42,409 nucleotides of DNA from Saprospiraceae bacterium (GCA_016722295.1 JADKGL010000031.1:1-42409); one strand, 5' to 3'. Counted from the first letter of the stretch, positions 16,905-27,255 are shown. The notes: a model not told the origin generated them from the letters alone. Made by a program: numbers and translations.

Positions 16905-19900
16905 TAATCAACCTCTCCAACTTTTTTCACATTGTCTCTAGGAATCCGATCCACCAAATAATTGTAAGGATCTATTCCAACTTGATATGGCTTTTCTTTT
17001 ACAGTGAAGGTAAATGTATTTTCCTTTTGATTGATTTTTTGTCTTTGATAAACCAATGGTTTCCCCATGGATTTTTTTGTTTCAGGTTTTGCAAATACAG
17101 CAATGTCTATATAGTCAGATATTGGAGTCACAGTTTCATTGCCCAATGAGTCAGAATAAAATTTTTCAGAACTTGTTTTGAATGTAACGATATATTGATC
17201 TCCATCTTTTTTATATGTTGGGTCGAGGACACGATTTGAAAACAAGGTGATATTCTCAAACAAATCTTTAATCAAATATTGAAGACTGTCCGGTGTCACT
17301 TTTCTGAATGCATCAATTGCAGCAATGGAACTAGGATATGGTGGTTCCTTATATCCAAATGTATCTATCAATCCTTTTAAGGCTTCATTGACTTTTTGTT
17401 CGCCGATCATTTCTTTCAAATAGTAAAGGATTACACTTGCTTTTTGATAATGAATATAGCCTTGATGTTCTGATTTCATCAATGGTCGCTCTGCTTCAAA
17501 TTCTGTTGATCTACCTCTCAAATATCCATCCATTTCATACTCCAAAAACTTTTGCATTTTTTCTTTGCCATACTCTTTCTCCATCACCATCAGCGCTGAA
17601 TATTGGGCAAAACCTTCTGACATCAACTCGCTTCCTTGCATATTGGCACCACACAATTGATGCGCCCAATATTGATGACCCATCTCATGTGCTACGACAT
17701 AATAAACCTGATCAATATCATCAGTAGTTACCTCGCGAAGATCTGCAATAAATCCTATCCCTTCACTATAAGGCATAGTGCCTGGAAATGCTTGAGCAAA
17801 AGATGAATATCGTGGAAACTCAATGATTCTGCATTGTTTGTGGCGATAAGGACCAAAATTTGTTGTGTAGTATTCCAATGATTTCTCCAAACTTTTGATC
17901 ATGTTTGGCACATTATATTTATGCTCTTTGATGTAATACACTTCAAGATCCACGCCATTCCATTTTTTTCTCTCCACTTCAAAATTTGCAGAAATAAAAG
18001 AGTAAAAATTTAAAGATTTGTGATCGAGTTTGTACTGAAAATAGTTTCTTCCTGACTCATCCCATGTCTTGATTAGACTTCCAGGTGCAATGGCTATTTG
18101 ATCACTTGAAGTGCTAATTGTAGTATTAACTTCGACCCAATCTGCATCATCTGTTATATAATTATTTTTTCTAGTTGCTAGATCATTATCATCGAGCAAT
18201 GGCATTTTAAATCGTTTGGGAAGATCGAATTTTTTTCTTTTGTTTTTATCGCTGATTTCTACACTTTCATCATAGCCAAATGAAGGCAAGATATCGGAAT
18301 TGTTAAAAAAACTACCATTTTGTGTAAGTTGTGTAAAACTGACTTCATTTTCAAATCCCTTTGTGATTCGAGATACTTTAAATTCTATTTTCAATGAATC
18401 GCCAGGTTTGAGTTCTTGGTTTAAAGAATAAATCCTATAATCCAACTCTGTGTCATCGGATTGCAATTTTGCATTTTCAATTAGTATTGTCACACTATCT
18501 GTTATCTGAGGCATAGTGAAGTGTAGCTCTCGAATATTCTGATTTGATGCATTGTGAGCATAGGCTATTACATTGGCAGTAAGACTTCTTTCTTTTGGAA
18601 AAATATTGATATTGTAATCAAATTTGTAAAATCTAGGTTGTATTAAATTTTGATATTGCTTATACTTTTTTTCATAACTTAACTGCTTTTGTTCTAGGAC
18701 TTTTTCGCTATCATAAGTATTCAAAACTTTGGTATTGTAATACACAAATCCAGCACAAGATATAAATCCAATAATTGAGAATAGGACAGTTAATTTTTGT
18801 TTTGAGAAAATTGATTTTGCAACATTCCATCGATGTAAAAAATCTGTTTCTTTTCCTCTCACAAAGAAAGCATAAATGCAAATGCAAAGTAAGATTGAAA
18901 AAATAATCCAGTACAAAGTAAACCAAAGCGTCGAAGGAACAAATGGGCCAAAACCATTCATGTCGGAATAAGTGATGGAAGGTGTAGATCCGAATTTCAA
19001 CATATTGGTATTGATCTGGAATAATTGCCAAATGAATTGGTTTAATATAATAAATGCTACAAATGCAAAGTAAGCAATATATCGATTGTTGATCAAGTAA
19101 TGAAATAACAATGCAATTACGACTAGGAACGAAAAGGAACTTAGATCAATCAATAATAATGACTTGAAGTAAACATCCAATTCATATCGATGATAGCCTA
19201 AAAAAGTTTGTGCAATGACTCCTGCTAGGATTGTAGTTGACAGTACACAAGCCAATGCAATTATCATAGCCAATAATTTTGGCAAAAATAAATTTAATGT
19301 TTGCACTGGTGTGGCATCTTGAATTTCATTGACTTTGGCATCCCTTTCTTTCCAAACCAATACACCTGTATAGAAAGTGATGATCCCAATTAAGAATAAA
19401 TAAAATGAACCTCTTATTGCATCGATTACATCATAAGTTACTGGATATTGACTTCCTCCGTATCTACCTGTAAAACTCGTCAAGGAAGCACTCATATTCA
19501 TCAAGCCTAAGATGGCAATAATGATGAATGTAGGATTTTTTATAATCGATTTTGTCTCAAATTTTAGTAAGTGAAAAAATTGCGTCCAAGAAAATTTTGT
19601 TGAACTATTCTGTGTGAACTGCTGATACTGAGTCGTAGGGATCAAACTAGTAAGTGAAGCTTTACTTTCTTTTTTTACTTTTTGCTTTTTTGCACTAAAT
19701 GAAAATTTAAAATAGGAAAGAATTAAGACTAGCAAAGCTATACTTACCCAGATGATTCTATTGAGTAAAAATGCTCCTTGTAGAGGTGCGGCTGCATGAT
19801 TTTTTTCATCTACTGTCATGTATTTGGAAGCAATACTCTCGGGCCTAAATCCAAACGGATCTAATAGATTGGCAAGCCATTCTTTTTGGATGTCTTCGGT

Positions 19901-20482
19901 GAATCCTGAAGATACTACATACAAGATCAGAATTAACATTGATCCAATGAATGATACCATATTGCTACGAAATAATATAGCAAGTAAATAGATTAATGAC
20001 GCGGCAATAATGGTATTGGGAATTGCAAAAGCTACAATCCCTTGTAGGTGTCCACTCCACACAATATCGCCATAGCGCTCTGCTTGTGCCCAAGGCATGA
20101 ATGGACCTATCAAAGCTCCAATGGATACTCCAAGCAAAGGCAACATTGCAATACTTGTTGCACCAATAAATTTCCCAAAATAATAATCTCGTTTTTTGAT
20201 TGGAGAAGTAAAAATAAATTGATACATCCCATGCTCAAAATCTCTATTAGCAGTAGCATTAAGAAATGCTGTAGTCATCAAGAGACATAGTAGTGACATT
20301 ACACCATAATATTTCTGAACGACTGACGGTGCGTTTTTGAACACTGATCCTACACCTCCTCCAATATTGATATTATCAGAAGATACTGCCCCCATGACCA
20401 ACATGGTATTAATCAATAAAAATATCCATGTCATTGGCGCATTCAACCAATATTTCCATTCATGTTTTATAAATTTCCACAT
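16904..20482 (-). CDS. ABC-2 type permease fused to an M1-family aminopeptidase
   Basis: This 1192-residue protein joins a transporter and a protease. Residues 1-260 and about 300-560 are two ABC-2 style permease halves, each opening with a similar cytoplasmic helix (WKFIKHEWKYWLNAPMTW; FFHLLKFETKSIIKNPTF) and followed by about six membrane segments. After a last membrane helix near 580 comes a soluble region of 600 residues with the zinc site HEMGHQYW (H932, E933, H936). The third ligand, in SEGFAQY (E956), sits 19 residues on, where classical M1 enzymes have 18. The ATPase gene ends 20 nt upstream, so the two form a unit. The architecture is known in Bacteroidota, but the substrate and the reason for the fusion are not. 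Confidence 0.88.
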   Translation of the reverse strand: MWKFIKHEWKYWLNAPMTWIFLLINTMLVMGAVSSDNINIGGGVGSVFKNAPSVVQKYYGVMSLLCLLMTTAFLNATANRDFEHGMYQFIFTSPIKKRDYYFGKFIGATSIAMLPLLGVSIGALIGPFMPWAQAERYGDIVWSGHLQGIVAFAIPNTIIAASLIYLLAILFRSNMVSFIGSMLILILYVVSSGFTEDIQKEWLANLLDPFGFRPESIASKYMTVDEKNHAAAPLQGAFLLNRIIWVSIALLVLILSYFKFSFSAKKQKVKKESKASLTSLIPTTQYQQFTQNSSTKFSWTQFFHLLKFETKSIIKNPTFIIIAILGLMNMSASLTSFTGRYGGSQYPVTYDVIDAIRGSFYLFLIGIITFYTGVLVWKERDAKVNEIQDATPVQTLNLFLPKLLAMIIALACVLSTTILAGVIAQTFLGYHRYELDVYFKSLLLIDLSSFSFLVVIALLFHYLINNRYIAYFAFVAFIILNQFIWQLFQINTNMLKFGSTPSITYSDMNGFGPFVPSTLWFTLYWIIFSILLCICIYAFFVRGKETDFLHRWNVAKSIFSKQKLTVLFSIIGFISCAGFVYYNTKVLNTYDSEKVLEQKQLSYEKKYKQYQNLIQPRFYKFDYNINIFPKERSLTANVIAYAHNASNQNIRELHFTMPQITDSVTILIENAKLQSDDTELDYRIYSLNQELKPGDSLKIEFKVSRITKGFENEVSFTQLTQNGSFFNNSDILPSFGYDESVEISDKNKRKKFDLPKRFKMPLLDDNDLATRKNNYITDDADWVEVNTTISTSSDQIAIAPGSLIKTWDESGRNYFQYKLDHKSLNFYSFISANFEVERKKWNGVDLEVYYIKEHKYNVPNMIKSLEKSLEYYTTNFGPYRHKQCRIIEFPRYSSFAQAFPGTMPYSEGIGFIADLREVTTDDIDQVYYVVAHEMGHQYWAHQLCGANMQGSELMSEGFAQYSALMVMEKEYGKEKMQKFLEYEMDGYLRGRSTEFEAERPLMKSEHQGYIHYQKASVILYYLKEMIGEQKVNEALKGLIDTFGYKEPPYPSSIAAIDAFRKVTPDSLQYLIKDLFENITLFSNRVLDPTYKKDGDQYIVTFKTSSEKFYSDSLGNETVTPISDYIDIAVFAKPETKKSMGKPLVYQRQKINQKENTFTFTVKEKPYQVGIDPYNYLVDRIPRDNVKKVGEVD

Positions 20483-20502
20483 ACTAATCCGATGTTTTTG
20501 TG

Positions 20503-21375
20503 TTACACTAATTCATTTAATTTTGCAAAAAAAACATCTTCAAGATTTTCATCTGCACGTTGAAATTCATTGCCCAATGGCTGCTCTGAAAATACATGGA
20601 TTAATGGTTTGCCACCAACCAATTTATTTGAAATAATTTTGTAGTTGGCATGAAAGTTTGATAATTCTGACTTATCCACTTTGCGCTCCCAGACTTTGCC
20701 TTTGATTTGATCTAATGCATCATCTGTATTTCCACTATACAATAATTTACCTTTGTCCATGATGGCCATTTGTGTACACAATTCTCTAACATCTTGGACG
20801 ATATGTGTTGAGAGAATGACAATAATATTCTCTCCAATTTCACTAAGTATATTATAAAAACGATTGCGTTCACCGGGATCGAGACCTGCTGTCGGTTCAT
20901 CGACGATAACTAATTTAGGTGATCCAATAAGGCATTGTGCAATGCCAAATCGTTGACGCATTCCACCACTAAAACTGCTTACTGCTTTCTTCGCGTGATC
21001 AAGCAAATTTACTTTTTGAAGTAATTGCAGCACCATTTCTTTTCGTTCTCCACTATGTTCAAATCCTTTGAGGATAGCTAAATGATCCAACAATTCAAGC
21101 GCCGATGTGCGAGGATATACACCGAATTCTTGAGGCAAGTATCCAAGGACTTTTCGCACTGCATCTTTGTCTTGCAATACATCAATATCTCCCAAATGTG
21201 CAGTGCCACTATCAGCTTCTTGCAATGTAGCTAATGTTCGCATTAAAGAAGATTTACCTGCACCATTGGGTCCCAAAAGGCCGAACATTCCTTTGTTTAT
21301 GGTGAGTGTTACATTTTGTAGAGCGTGGACACCATTGCTGTATTTTTTGTTGAGGTCTTTGATAATCAATTGCAT
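20503..21375 (-). CDS. ABC transporter ATP-binding protein
   Basis: A 290-residue nucleotide-binding subunit. Walker A is GPNGAGKSS (about 35-43), the Q-loop lies in YLPQEFGVYP, the signature is SSFSGGMRQRFG, and Walker B is KLVIVDEPTAGLDP, with the switch histidine in ILSTHIVQD. The C-terminal 70 residues are the extension seen in CcmA/NatA-type exporters. It ends 20 nt before the permease-peptidase gene and almost certainly powers it. Two of these ATPases would serve the two permease halves of that single chain. Confidence 0.94.
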   Translation of the reverse strand: MQLIIKDLNKKYSNGVHALQNVTLTINKGMFGLLGPNGAGKSSLMRTLATLQEADSGTAHLGDIDVLQDKDAVRKVLGYLPQEFGVYPRTSALELLDHLAILKGFEHSGERKEMVLQLLQKVNLLDHAKKAVSSFSGGMRQRFGIAQCLIGSPKLVIVDEPTAGLDPGERNRFYNILSEIGENIIVILSTHIVQDVRELCTQMAIMDKGKLLYSGNTDDALDQIKGKVWERKVDKSELSNFHANYKIISNKLVGGKPLIHVFSEQPLGNEFQRADENLEDVFFAKLNELV

Positions 21376-21509
21376 AAATGGGATAGATTTTTCGTTTATT
21401 TTTTTGAATTGGTTGTTGACTTTAAATATAAAGATTCTAGAAAATTATTTTCGTTGCACGCTTAGTAAAAATAATTTTTGTGTTATAAATTTAATTGGAT
21501 TAAACTATT

Positions 21510-23411
21510 CTATGGCTCGATTTTAATGATCTTTTTTGTGACCTTATTGCCTATGGAATCTTGCAATTGAATGAAATATAAACCCGACTTATAATCTGAC
21601 ATTTCGATATTTGAATCTTTACTATTTTTGGATTCTATTTTTTCAATAACACTTCCAGTTTGATTTATTATAGATACTGACGTATGAGTGAATTTTTGGG
21701 TAGTGATGATTTTAATATTTTGACTGCTTGGATTCGGGTATATTTTTACTTGATCTTCTAATGGCGATTGATCAATTACAGAAGTTAACGTTTGAATAGC
21801 AATTGTTGGCGCTTCACAAAGTTTGTAGAGAGCATGATTTCCAGTTGCATTCGTTTTATTGTATTCTAATATTTTAAAATAATATTTAGTATTTGGGACA
21901 AGATTTTTTACAGTAACCGAAGATCCTGTGCCATTATAAATAGCATAGTTTTGATTACCTAAATTTGTTCCAGCTGCGAAAGATGAATCGGCTGAATATT
22001 CTTTTCCATCCAGTGGAAATTCTGTGATTTCTTTTGTTGATGCGAGTAACAGACGATGTGTACCATTGCCTTTTGTCCAGCTCAAGGTGATTGCAGTATT
22101 GCCAGTTTTAGTAGATGTAATATTACTACTTTGTGTAGAAGGATTGAGCATAAGATCATAAGTAGGCCAAGCTGTATTTGTAGATATACAATCCCATGGC
22201 AAGGCATCAAGTTCAGTCCAAAAACTTGCACTTTGTTGTGCATCTATAACTCTTTTATTTAACAAAATAGCCCATGTATATTGGCTATTTGATCTACAAA
22301 TAAAACTTGCTGTTCCATCTAATGCTCCAGTATGCCACCAGTTGTTGGCAGAATTGACAGCCCAACCTTTAGCATAATTTGGATTGCGCAAAGAGGCTTT
22401 AGTCATTGTAATTACGCTCGTGGCATTGAGTATATCTGGTTTAGTTGTAAATCCATCTATGCTTACAATTAATTTAACCAAATCACTAGCCGTCGCAATC
22501 CATCCTCCATGTGCATCCATGGCTTCAATATTAAATCCACCATATTCCCAAGGAACATTGATGCCATTGCCATAACAAGATGGACTCGTTCCTCCGTTGC
22601 CGATATATTCTACTTCACGCTCTTGTTTGTCCTTTAGTAAATTTCTTGCAAGATGCATATCGCAAATATGTAAAGGTTCAAGAATTGTTGCTTTTACAAA
22701 ATCTTCGTATGACATTTTCGATATCACTTCAATTATTTCACCGAGTACCAGATATCCAATGTTTGAATATGCATAATCAGTTCCTGGAGCAAAGTTCAAT
22801 CCTTTCTCTAACAGGAAAGTGATCAATGCTTCTTCACTTACTGGATTAGTGGTATTCGTAATTCGTGTCACATGAAGTGGAGCAGCTATAGGATCACAAC
22901 CACCACGTTTGTATGTATATGGACTTGTAGGATTTGGAAAACAATCTATATCGCGATTCCAACCTGCAGAATGTTCCAACAAATGTTGTACAGTTATGGA
23001 AAAAATTCTATTGTCAGTGATTTTAGCTTTTGAGATGATTGGATGATCTTTTAAAATGCCAGTTGGTCCAAAAACAAGATCATTTAATTTCAGTTTATTT
23101 TCTTCTACAAGTTTAATTATTGATATTGCTGTAATGGGTTTTGACACACTGGCTATTCGAAAAAGATGATGAGGTTGCGTTACTTCAGTTTTTGCTGCAT
23201 TGGCAAATCCAAAAGCTCTCAAGTAAACTAACTTGCCATTCTTAGTCATGGCAATACTTGCTCCTGGAATTGAATAAGTGCCAAGAAACGTTCTAAATTT
23301 TTGGTCGCAAGTACTCATACCGGGAACTTGGATACCTGTTTGAGTATAACTGAAAGTGGAATTAATAGTGGAAAGCAATAGGATTAAAAAAAATTTATAT
23401 CGATCATCCAT
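21510..23411 (-). CDS. Secreted beta-lactamase-fold serine hydrolase with a T9SS sorting domain
   Basis: The protein has 633 residues. After a signal peptide (FFLILLLSTINSTFS) comes a class C beta-lactamase/esterase domain: SxxK is S88-V-S-K91, the tyrosine motif is YAYSNIGY near 214 and the third box is WWHTGALDG near 364. A fibronectin III-like stretch follows (about 430-545, VKNLVPNTKYYFKILEY). The last 80 residues, starting IYPNPSSQNIKI and ending KKIIKIEP, are a T9SS sorting domain. It is probably a surface-attached esterase or peptidase; an antibiotic-resistance role is not implied by the fold. A TATATTTG box lies 17-24 nt upstream of its ATG. Confidence 0.88.
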   Translation of the reverse strand: MDDRYKFFLILLLSTINSTFSYTQTGIQVPGMSTCDQKFRTFLGTYSIPGASIAMTKNGKLVYLRAFGFANAAKTEVTQPHHLFRIASVSKPITAISIIKLVEENKLKLNDLVFGPTGILKDHPIISKAKITDNRIFSITVQHLLEHSAGWNRDIDCFPNPTSPYTYKRGGCDPIAAPLHVTRITNTTNPVSEEALITFLLEKGLNFAPGTDYAYSNIGYLVLGEIIEVISKMSYEDFVKATILEPLHICDMHLARNLLKDKQEREVEYIGNGGTSPSCYGNGINVPWEYGGFNIEAMDAHGGWIATASDLVKLIVSIDGFTTKPDILNATSVITMTKASLRNPNYAKGWAVNSANNWWHTGALDGTASFICRSNSQYTWAILLNKRVIDAQQSASFWTELDALPWDCISTNTAWPTYDLMLNPSTQSSNITSTKTGNTAITLSWTKGNGTHRLLLASTKEITEFPLDGKEYSADSSFAAGTNLGNQNYAIYNGTGSSVTVKNLVPNTKYYFKILEYNKTNATGNHALYKLCEAPTIAIQTLTSVIDQSPLEDQVKIYPNPSSQNIKIITTQKFTHTSVSIINQTGSVIEKIESKNSKDSNIEMSDYKSGLYFIQLQDSIGNKVTKKIIKIEP

Positions 23412-23427
23412 TTTATTCTATTTACAG

Positions 23428-23435
23428 CAAATATA
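23428..23435 (-). promoter_or_regulatory. -7 box upstream of the serine hydrolase gene
   Basis: TATATTTG on the minus strand matches TAnnTTTG and would give a leader of about 10 nt. No -33 element is obvious. Confidence 0.35.
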
Positions 23436-23522
23436 AGCTATGTAAATTAGATTGTTAAAAATAAAATATTCTTCTGTGCCGGTAAAATTTCTAATATTAA
23501 TAAGTCCTAAACACTTATGTTT

Positions 23523-23981
23523 TTAGTTCTGTGTTAAAATTTTTGAAAAACAAACACTATTCTCCACATTTTTATATTGACCATAACTAGGGATTCTTAT
23601 GTAATGATTCTTTTGATATAATGCAATTGCGTCTTTCTGCCTTATACCAGTTTCAAGAATGCTCGTTGTATTTCCTAATGATAACATCCATGACTCCAAT
23701 TCAGATAAAATTTTCGTTGCAATACCAAGTGACCTATATTCTGGAAGCACATACATACGTTTGATTTCCATAGTATCGATTGAATACTTTTTCAATGCTC
23801 CACAGCCTACAGCCAATTGGTCAATATATAATAACACAACATGTTCTAATGTGTCAATTTTATTAAATTGTGCATAGAATACATGTTCTACACCATCTAA
23901 TTCGCGGAGTATTGCATCTAATTGCGAGACCAATTTTATAAACTCTGGATGATTGGCATCAGTACGAATAATTAGTTCCAA
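23523..23981 (-). CDS. GNAT-family N-acetyltransferase
   Basis: A 152-residue acetyltransferase. The acetyl-CoA loop is KRMYVLPEYRSLGIATKIL (R-S-L-G-I-A), preceded by VGCGALKKY, a beta-strand of the core, and followed by the LYQKNHY motif near the end. The substrate cannot be read from the sequence. It starts 6 nt after the DUF4249 gene stops, so it is probably the last gene of the TonB receptor unit, although such neighbours are often functionally unrelated. Confidence 0.85.
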   Translation of the reverse strand: MELIIRTDANHPEFIKLVSQLDAILRELDGVEHVFYAQFNKIDTLEHVVLLYIDQLAVGCGALKKYSIDTMEIKRMYVLPEYRSLGIATKILSELESWMLSLGNTTSILETGIRQKDAIALYQKNHYIRIPSYGQYKNVENSVCFSKILTQN

Positions 23982-23987
23982 AACTAT

Positions 23988-24779
23988 TTATTTTACGATA
24001 ACCAATTTTCGTTGAGCTGTATGTGCTGAAAAATAACCAATAGCATTTCCATTGATGTTGCTTGTAGGATTTGAAGGAGTCGCTCCACCTCCTGGACCAT
24101 TGCCAATGCTAGAATTCAAAGAAGTAAAATAATCAAATATTGCTCTATCAATGCATTGCATTTCTACTAATAATGTACTACCTAATTTTAATTCTCGATC
24201 ATTAGAAAATAATGGTCTTTGATATTCTAATCCGTTGATAAGATCATCATTGTCAACAAAAAAAGTTTTATCTAAAGTATCATTAACTGTCATTTTAAAA
24301 CGATAAGAATTTCCACTACTAATTGGATCTTTAAAGTGTGGAATTGGCACATAAATTTTTTCATTATTTCCTCGTCCAAATTCGCTAATTAAAAAAGTTA
24401 TAGAATCCAAAGGAACAAGGTCGGGCATAGTACTGCTCGCTGTAATAACTTCACCATTTACATTTATATTCAGCTTATACGTTTTGCCAATTACACCTTG
24501 GATTCTTTGTGTTTGATAAACACCTGATTTTATTTCTATTAGTGTATCAATTATTGTCTCATCACTAATCGTTACGACTGCATTTGATATGGGAGGATAA
24601 CTATTGCTTTGATCAAAATTTACTGATTTTGACAATTTGACGAAATATGGTCCGGCTTCATTTGTTATGGATCCTTCTACTATTATTTTTGGATCCGAAT
24701 TATTGAGATCAATATCGATTACTTGAGTACAATTGCTTAAGAGGAGTATTGAAAAAAGAGCTACGATTATTTTATTCAT
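23988..24779 (-). CDS. DUF4249 lipoprotein, partner of the upstream TonB receptor
   Basis: A lipoprotein of 263 residues. LLLSNC gives a lipidation site at C17. IDIDLNNSDPKIIVEGSITNEAGPYFVKLSKS is the DUF4249 opening, with beta-rich repeats after it and GYFSAHTAQRKL at the end. DUF4249 proteins are regularly encoded with TonB-dependent receptors, and they are thought to work at the outer membrane like the surface lipoprotein of SusCD pairs; the ligand is unknown. The receptor gene ends 20 nt upstream. It is on the short side for the family, but beginning and end are both present. Confidence 0.85.
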   Translation of the reverse strand: MNKIIVALFSILLLSNCTQVIDIDLNNSDPKIIVEGSITNEAGPYFVKLSKSVNFDQSNSYPPISNAVVTISDETIIDTLIEIKSGVYQTQRIQGVIGKTYKLNINVNGEVITASSTMPDLVPLDSITFLISEFGRGNNEKIYVPIPHFKDPISSGNSYRFKMTVNDTLDKTFFVDNDDLINGLEYQRPLFSNDRELKLGSTLLVEMQCIDRAIFDYFTSLNSSIGNGPGGGATPSNPTSNINGNAIGYFSAHTAQRKLVIVK

Positions 24780-24799
24780 TTCTTTAAAATTTAAAATTA

Positions 24800-27115
24800 T
24801 TAAAAATTAAAATTATAACTTACACTTGGCACCCATTTAAAAAGTGCAGTGCGCAGAGCTTGTGTCTTTGTACTATCGTCAGGATCATCTTGGAACGTTA
24901 TTGTATATGCATTCTCGCGACCGTAGACATTGTACAAACTAAAATTCCATGAGCTCTTCCATCGTCGATTTTGTCTTCCTTCATAATTTGCACTAAAGTC
25001 CAATCTATGATAAGTTGGCATTCTATATCCATTTCGCTCAGTGTAATAATAAACTGTTTGTCCTTCGATATTGTATTTGCCACTTGGAAACGTAACAGCA
25101 TTGCCTGTGTATAAAACAAAATTTGAAGAAAGGCTCCACCGTTCATTAAGTTGATATGAAGCTACTATGGCAAGGTCATGTGTACGATCTTGTTTAGCAT
25201 TATACCATTTATTTTCATTGATGCCTTCAATTTTTCGCTCTGTACGAGACAAGGTATATGAGATCCATCCTGTCCAAACGCCTTTTCTTTTTTTAATAAA
25301 AAATTCAGCACCATATGCTCTACCTTTTCCAAATAATAACTCACTCTCTACATCAGGAGCTGTCTCAATATCTGCACCATTTTTATAATCCACTTGATTT
25401 TGCATAGATTTATAATAGGTTTCAAAACTAAGTTCATATGTATTATCTTTAAGGTTTTTAAAATATCCTAAACTTACTTGATCGGATTTTTCAGGATCGA
25501 TATTGTAGCTATTTCCGATCCATGCGTCGGTAGGACTTCCACTTGTTGAATTAGATAATAAATGTAGATTCTGTGTATTTCGAGCATAACCAGTTTTTAT
25601 ACTGCTAGATGAATTAATTTGCATCGTAAGAGATATCCTTGGTTCAGGATTTATAAATGTTTTTCCTAGATCACTTTTCGCTAACACGATGCTTTCTGTT
25701 TTTACACCTTTCTCATAAACATTATAAGTATCGCCACCTAGAATAGTATAACTAGACAAACGCAATCCATAATCCACATTCAATCTATTTGAAAATTTAT
25801 AAGCATTATTAAAATATATTGCATTCTCTAAAGAATTTCGGCTTACTGTATTCAAGCTATTGAATATTTCAGCGTCACCTTCAAATCTACTAGGAGCCAA
25901 TGCGTGATGGATGAGATTCAAACCGACTCTCCATGCACTTTTCGTGCTTTGAAAATATTGAAATTCTTGTTTTAAATTCCAATCTTTTATAGAAGAATTA
26001 ATATTGAATTTTATATCATCACCTTGTATTTGAATATTGTAATCATAGTCACTATAGATTAATGATGTATTGGAAAATAATTTTGGATTTACGACACTGT
26101 TCCATCGCAATGTTCCTGTCGTATTTCCCCAATTGATACCAAACTGATCACCGAAGCCCAAAACATCTCTACCAAAATATCCAGATAAAAATATTCTATT
26201 ATTCTTGTCAATGCGATAATTCGCTTTTGCATTTAGATCGTAAAAATATAGTGTGTTGTCTTTGAAATCCTCAGTTGTTTTTAGAAATACATCTGCATAA
26301 GTTCTTCTGCCTGTTACAAGAAATGAAGATTTTTCTTTTTGAATTGGCCCTTCAATACTTAATCTACTACTGATCAATCCCAATCCTCCAGCGACATGGT
26401 AATCTTTATCGTTGCCTTCATTCATTTTAACATCTAAGACAGAAGCTAATCTACCTCCGTATTGTGCAGGAGTATTTCCTTTGATCAAAACTGCATCTTT
26501 TATCGCGTCGCTATTAAACGTGCTAAAGAATCCTAATAAATGGGATGCATTATACACTGGTGCTTCATCGAGCAAAACTAAATTTTGATCAGCAGTGCCA
26601 CCCCTTACATAGAATCCACTATTTCCTTCACCTGCACTTTTTACACCAGGCAATAATTGTATCGTTTTTAGAATATCTTTTTCTCCAAAAAGGACTGGAA
26701 GCTTTGCAATATCTTTCATATTGATTTTCTCAATTCCCATAGTAGTTTGGGTAATATTTTCATCTTCTTTTTTTGCTACAATTTTTACTTCTTCAAGATT
26801 CTGTGATTTTTGTTGAAGTGTCCATTTTACGCTTTGCGTGGACTGCAGATTTATTTTTTCTACCAAATCATCATATCCAATATAGCTCACAATGAAAGTA
26901 TAGTTGCCTGGGTCTAAAGTCAATGAATAGAACCCATATTCATTACTTGCAATTCCGATTTTTGGCAACTCTGCAATACGGATAGTCGCTCCTATGATTT
27001 CTTCCCCTGAGACCTTATCGCGTATCGTTCCGTTTAAAGTTACTTTACTTTGTGCATTGACTTGAAAACTACAACACAAACAAAAATAAATTAATACTAA
27101 ATAAATATTTTTCAT
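24800..27115 (-). CDS. TonB-dependent outer-membrane receptor with N-terminal carboxypeptidase-like domain
   Basis: A 771-residue receptor. The signal peptide is MKNIYLVLIYFCLCCSFQVNA. A carboxypeptidase-like regulatory domain follows (VTLNGTIRDKVSGEEIIGATI, about 25-110), then the plug (LPVLFGEKDILKTIQLLPGV, GFYVRGGTADQNLVLLDEAPVYN) and a long beta-barrel ending in SVSYNFNF with a C-terminal phenylalanine. It imports a ligand across the outer membrane with energy from TonB. No TonB box or ligand signature is clear. The DUF4249 lipoprotein gene follows 20 nt downstream. Confidence 0.93.
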   Translation of the reverse strand: MKNIYLVLIYFCLCCSFQVNAQSKVTLNGTIRDKVSGEEIIGATIRIAELPKIGIASNEYGFYSLTLDPGNYTFIVSYIGYDDLVEKINLQSTQSVKWTLQQKSQNLEEVKIVAKKEDENITQTTMGIEKINMKDIAKLPVLFGEKDILKTIQLLPGVKSAGEGNSGFYVRGGTADQNLVLLDEAPVYNASHLLGFFSTFNSDAIKDAVLIKGNTPAQYGGRLASVLDVKMNEGNDKDYHVAGGLGLISSRLSIEGPIQKEKSSFLVTGRRTYADVFLKTTEDFKDNTLYFYDLNAKANYRIDKNNRIFLSGYFGRDVLGFGDQFGINWGNTTGTLRWNSVVNPKLFSNTSLIYSDYDYNIQIQGDDIKFNINSSIKDWNLKQEFQYFQSTKSAWRVGLNLIHHALAPSRFEGDAEIFNSLNTVSRNSLENAIYFNNAYKFSNRLNVDYGLRLSSYTILGGDTYNVYEKGVKTESIVLAKSDLGKTFINPEPRISLTMQINSSSSIKTGYARNTQNLHLLSNSTSGSPTDAWIGNSYNIDPEKSDQVSLGYFKNLKDNTYELSFETYYKSMQNQVDYKNGADIETAPDVESELLFGKGRAYGAEFFIKKRKGVWTGWISYTLSRTERKIEGINENKWYNAKQDRTHDLAIVASYQLNERWSLSSNFVLYTGNAVTFPSGKYNIEGQTVYYYTERNGYRMPTYHRLDFSANYEGRQNRRWKSSWNFSLYNVYGRENAYTITFQDDPDDSTKTQALRTALFKWVPSVSYNFNF

Positions 27116-27226
27116 TGGCTATTTCAAAATAATTCTACAATTTGTTAATAATAATTAAACCATTTTTGAAAATTGAATTTAAGCGAGGTGCAATTCAATT
27201 ATCCATCTTAATTACTTTTAAAGCGG

Positions 27227-27255
27227 CAAAAATATATAAAAATTTCAATTCCAAA
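27227..27255 (-). promoter_or_regulatory. Possible promoter of the TonB receptor unit
   Basis: On the minus strand TTTG (27255-27252) is separated by 17 nt from TATTTTTG (27234-27227), an exact TAnnTTTG. The leader would be about 105 nt. Confidence 0.4.

Noticed and set aside
17437..17727. Plus-strand open frame of 96 codons
   Set aside because: Antisense to the M1 peptidase domain, across its zinc-site region, which is clearly coding on the minus strand.
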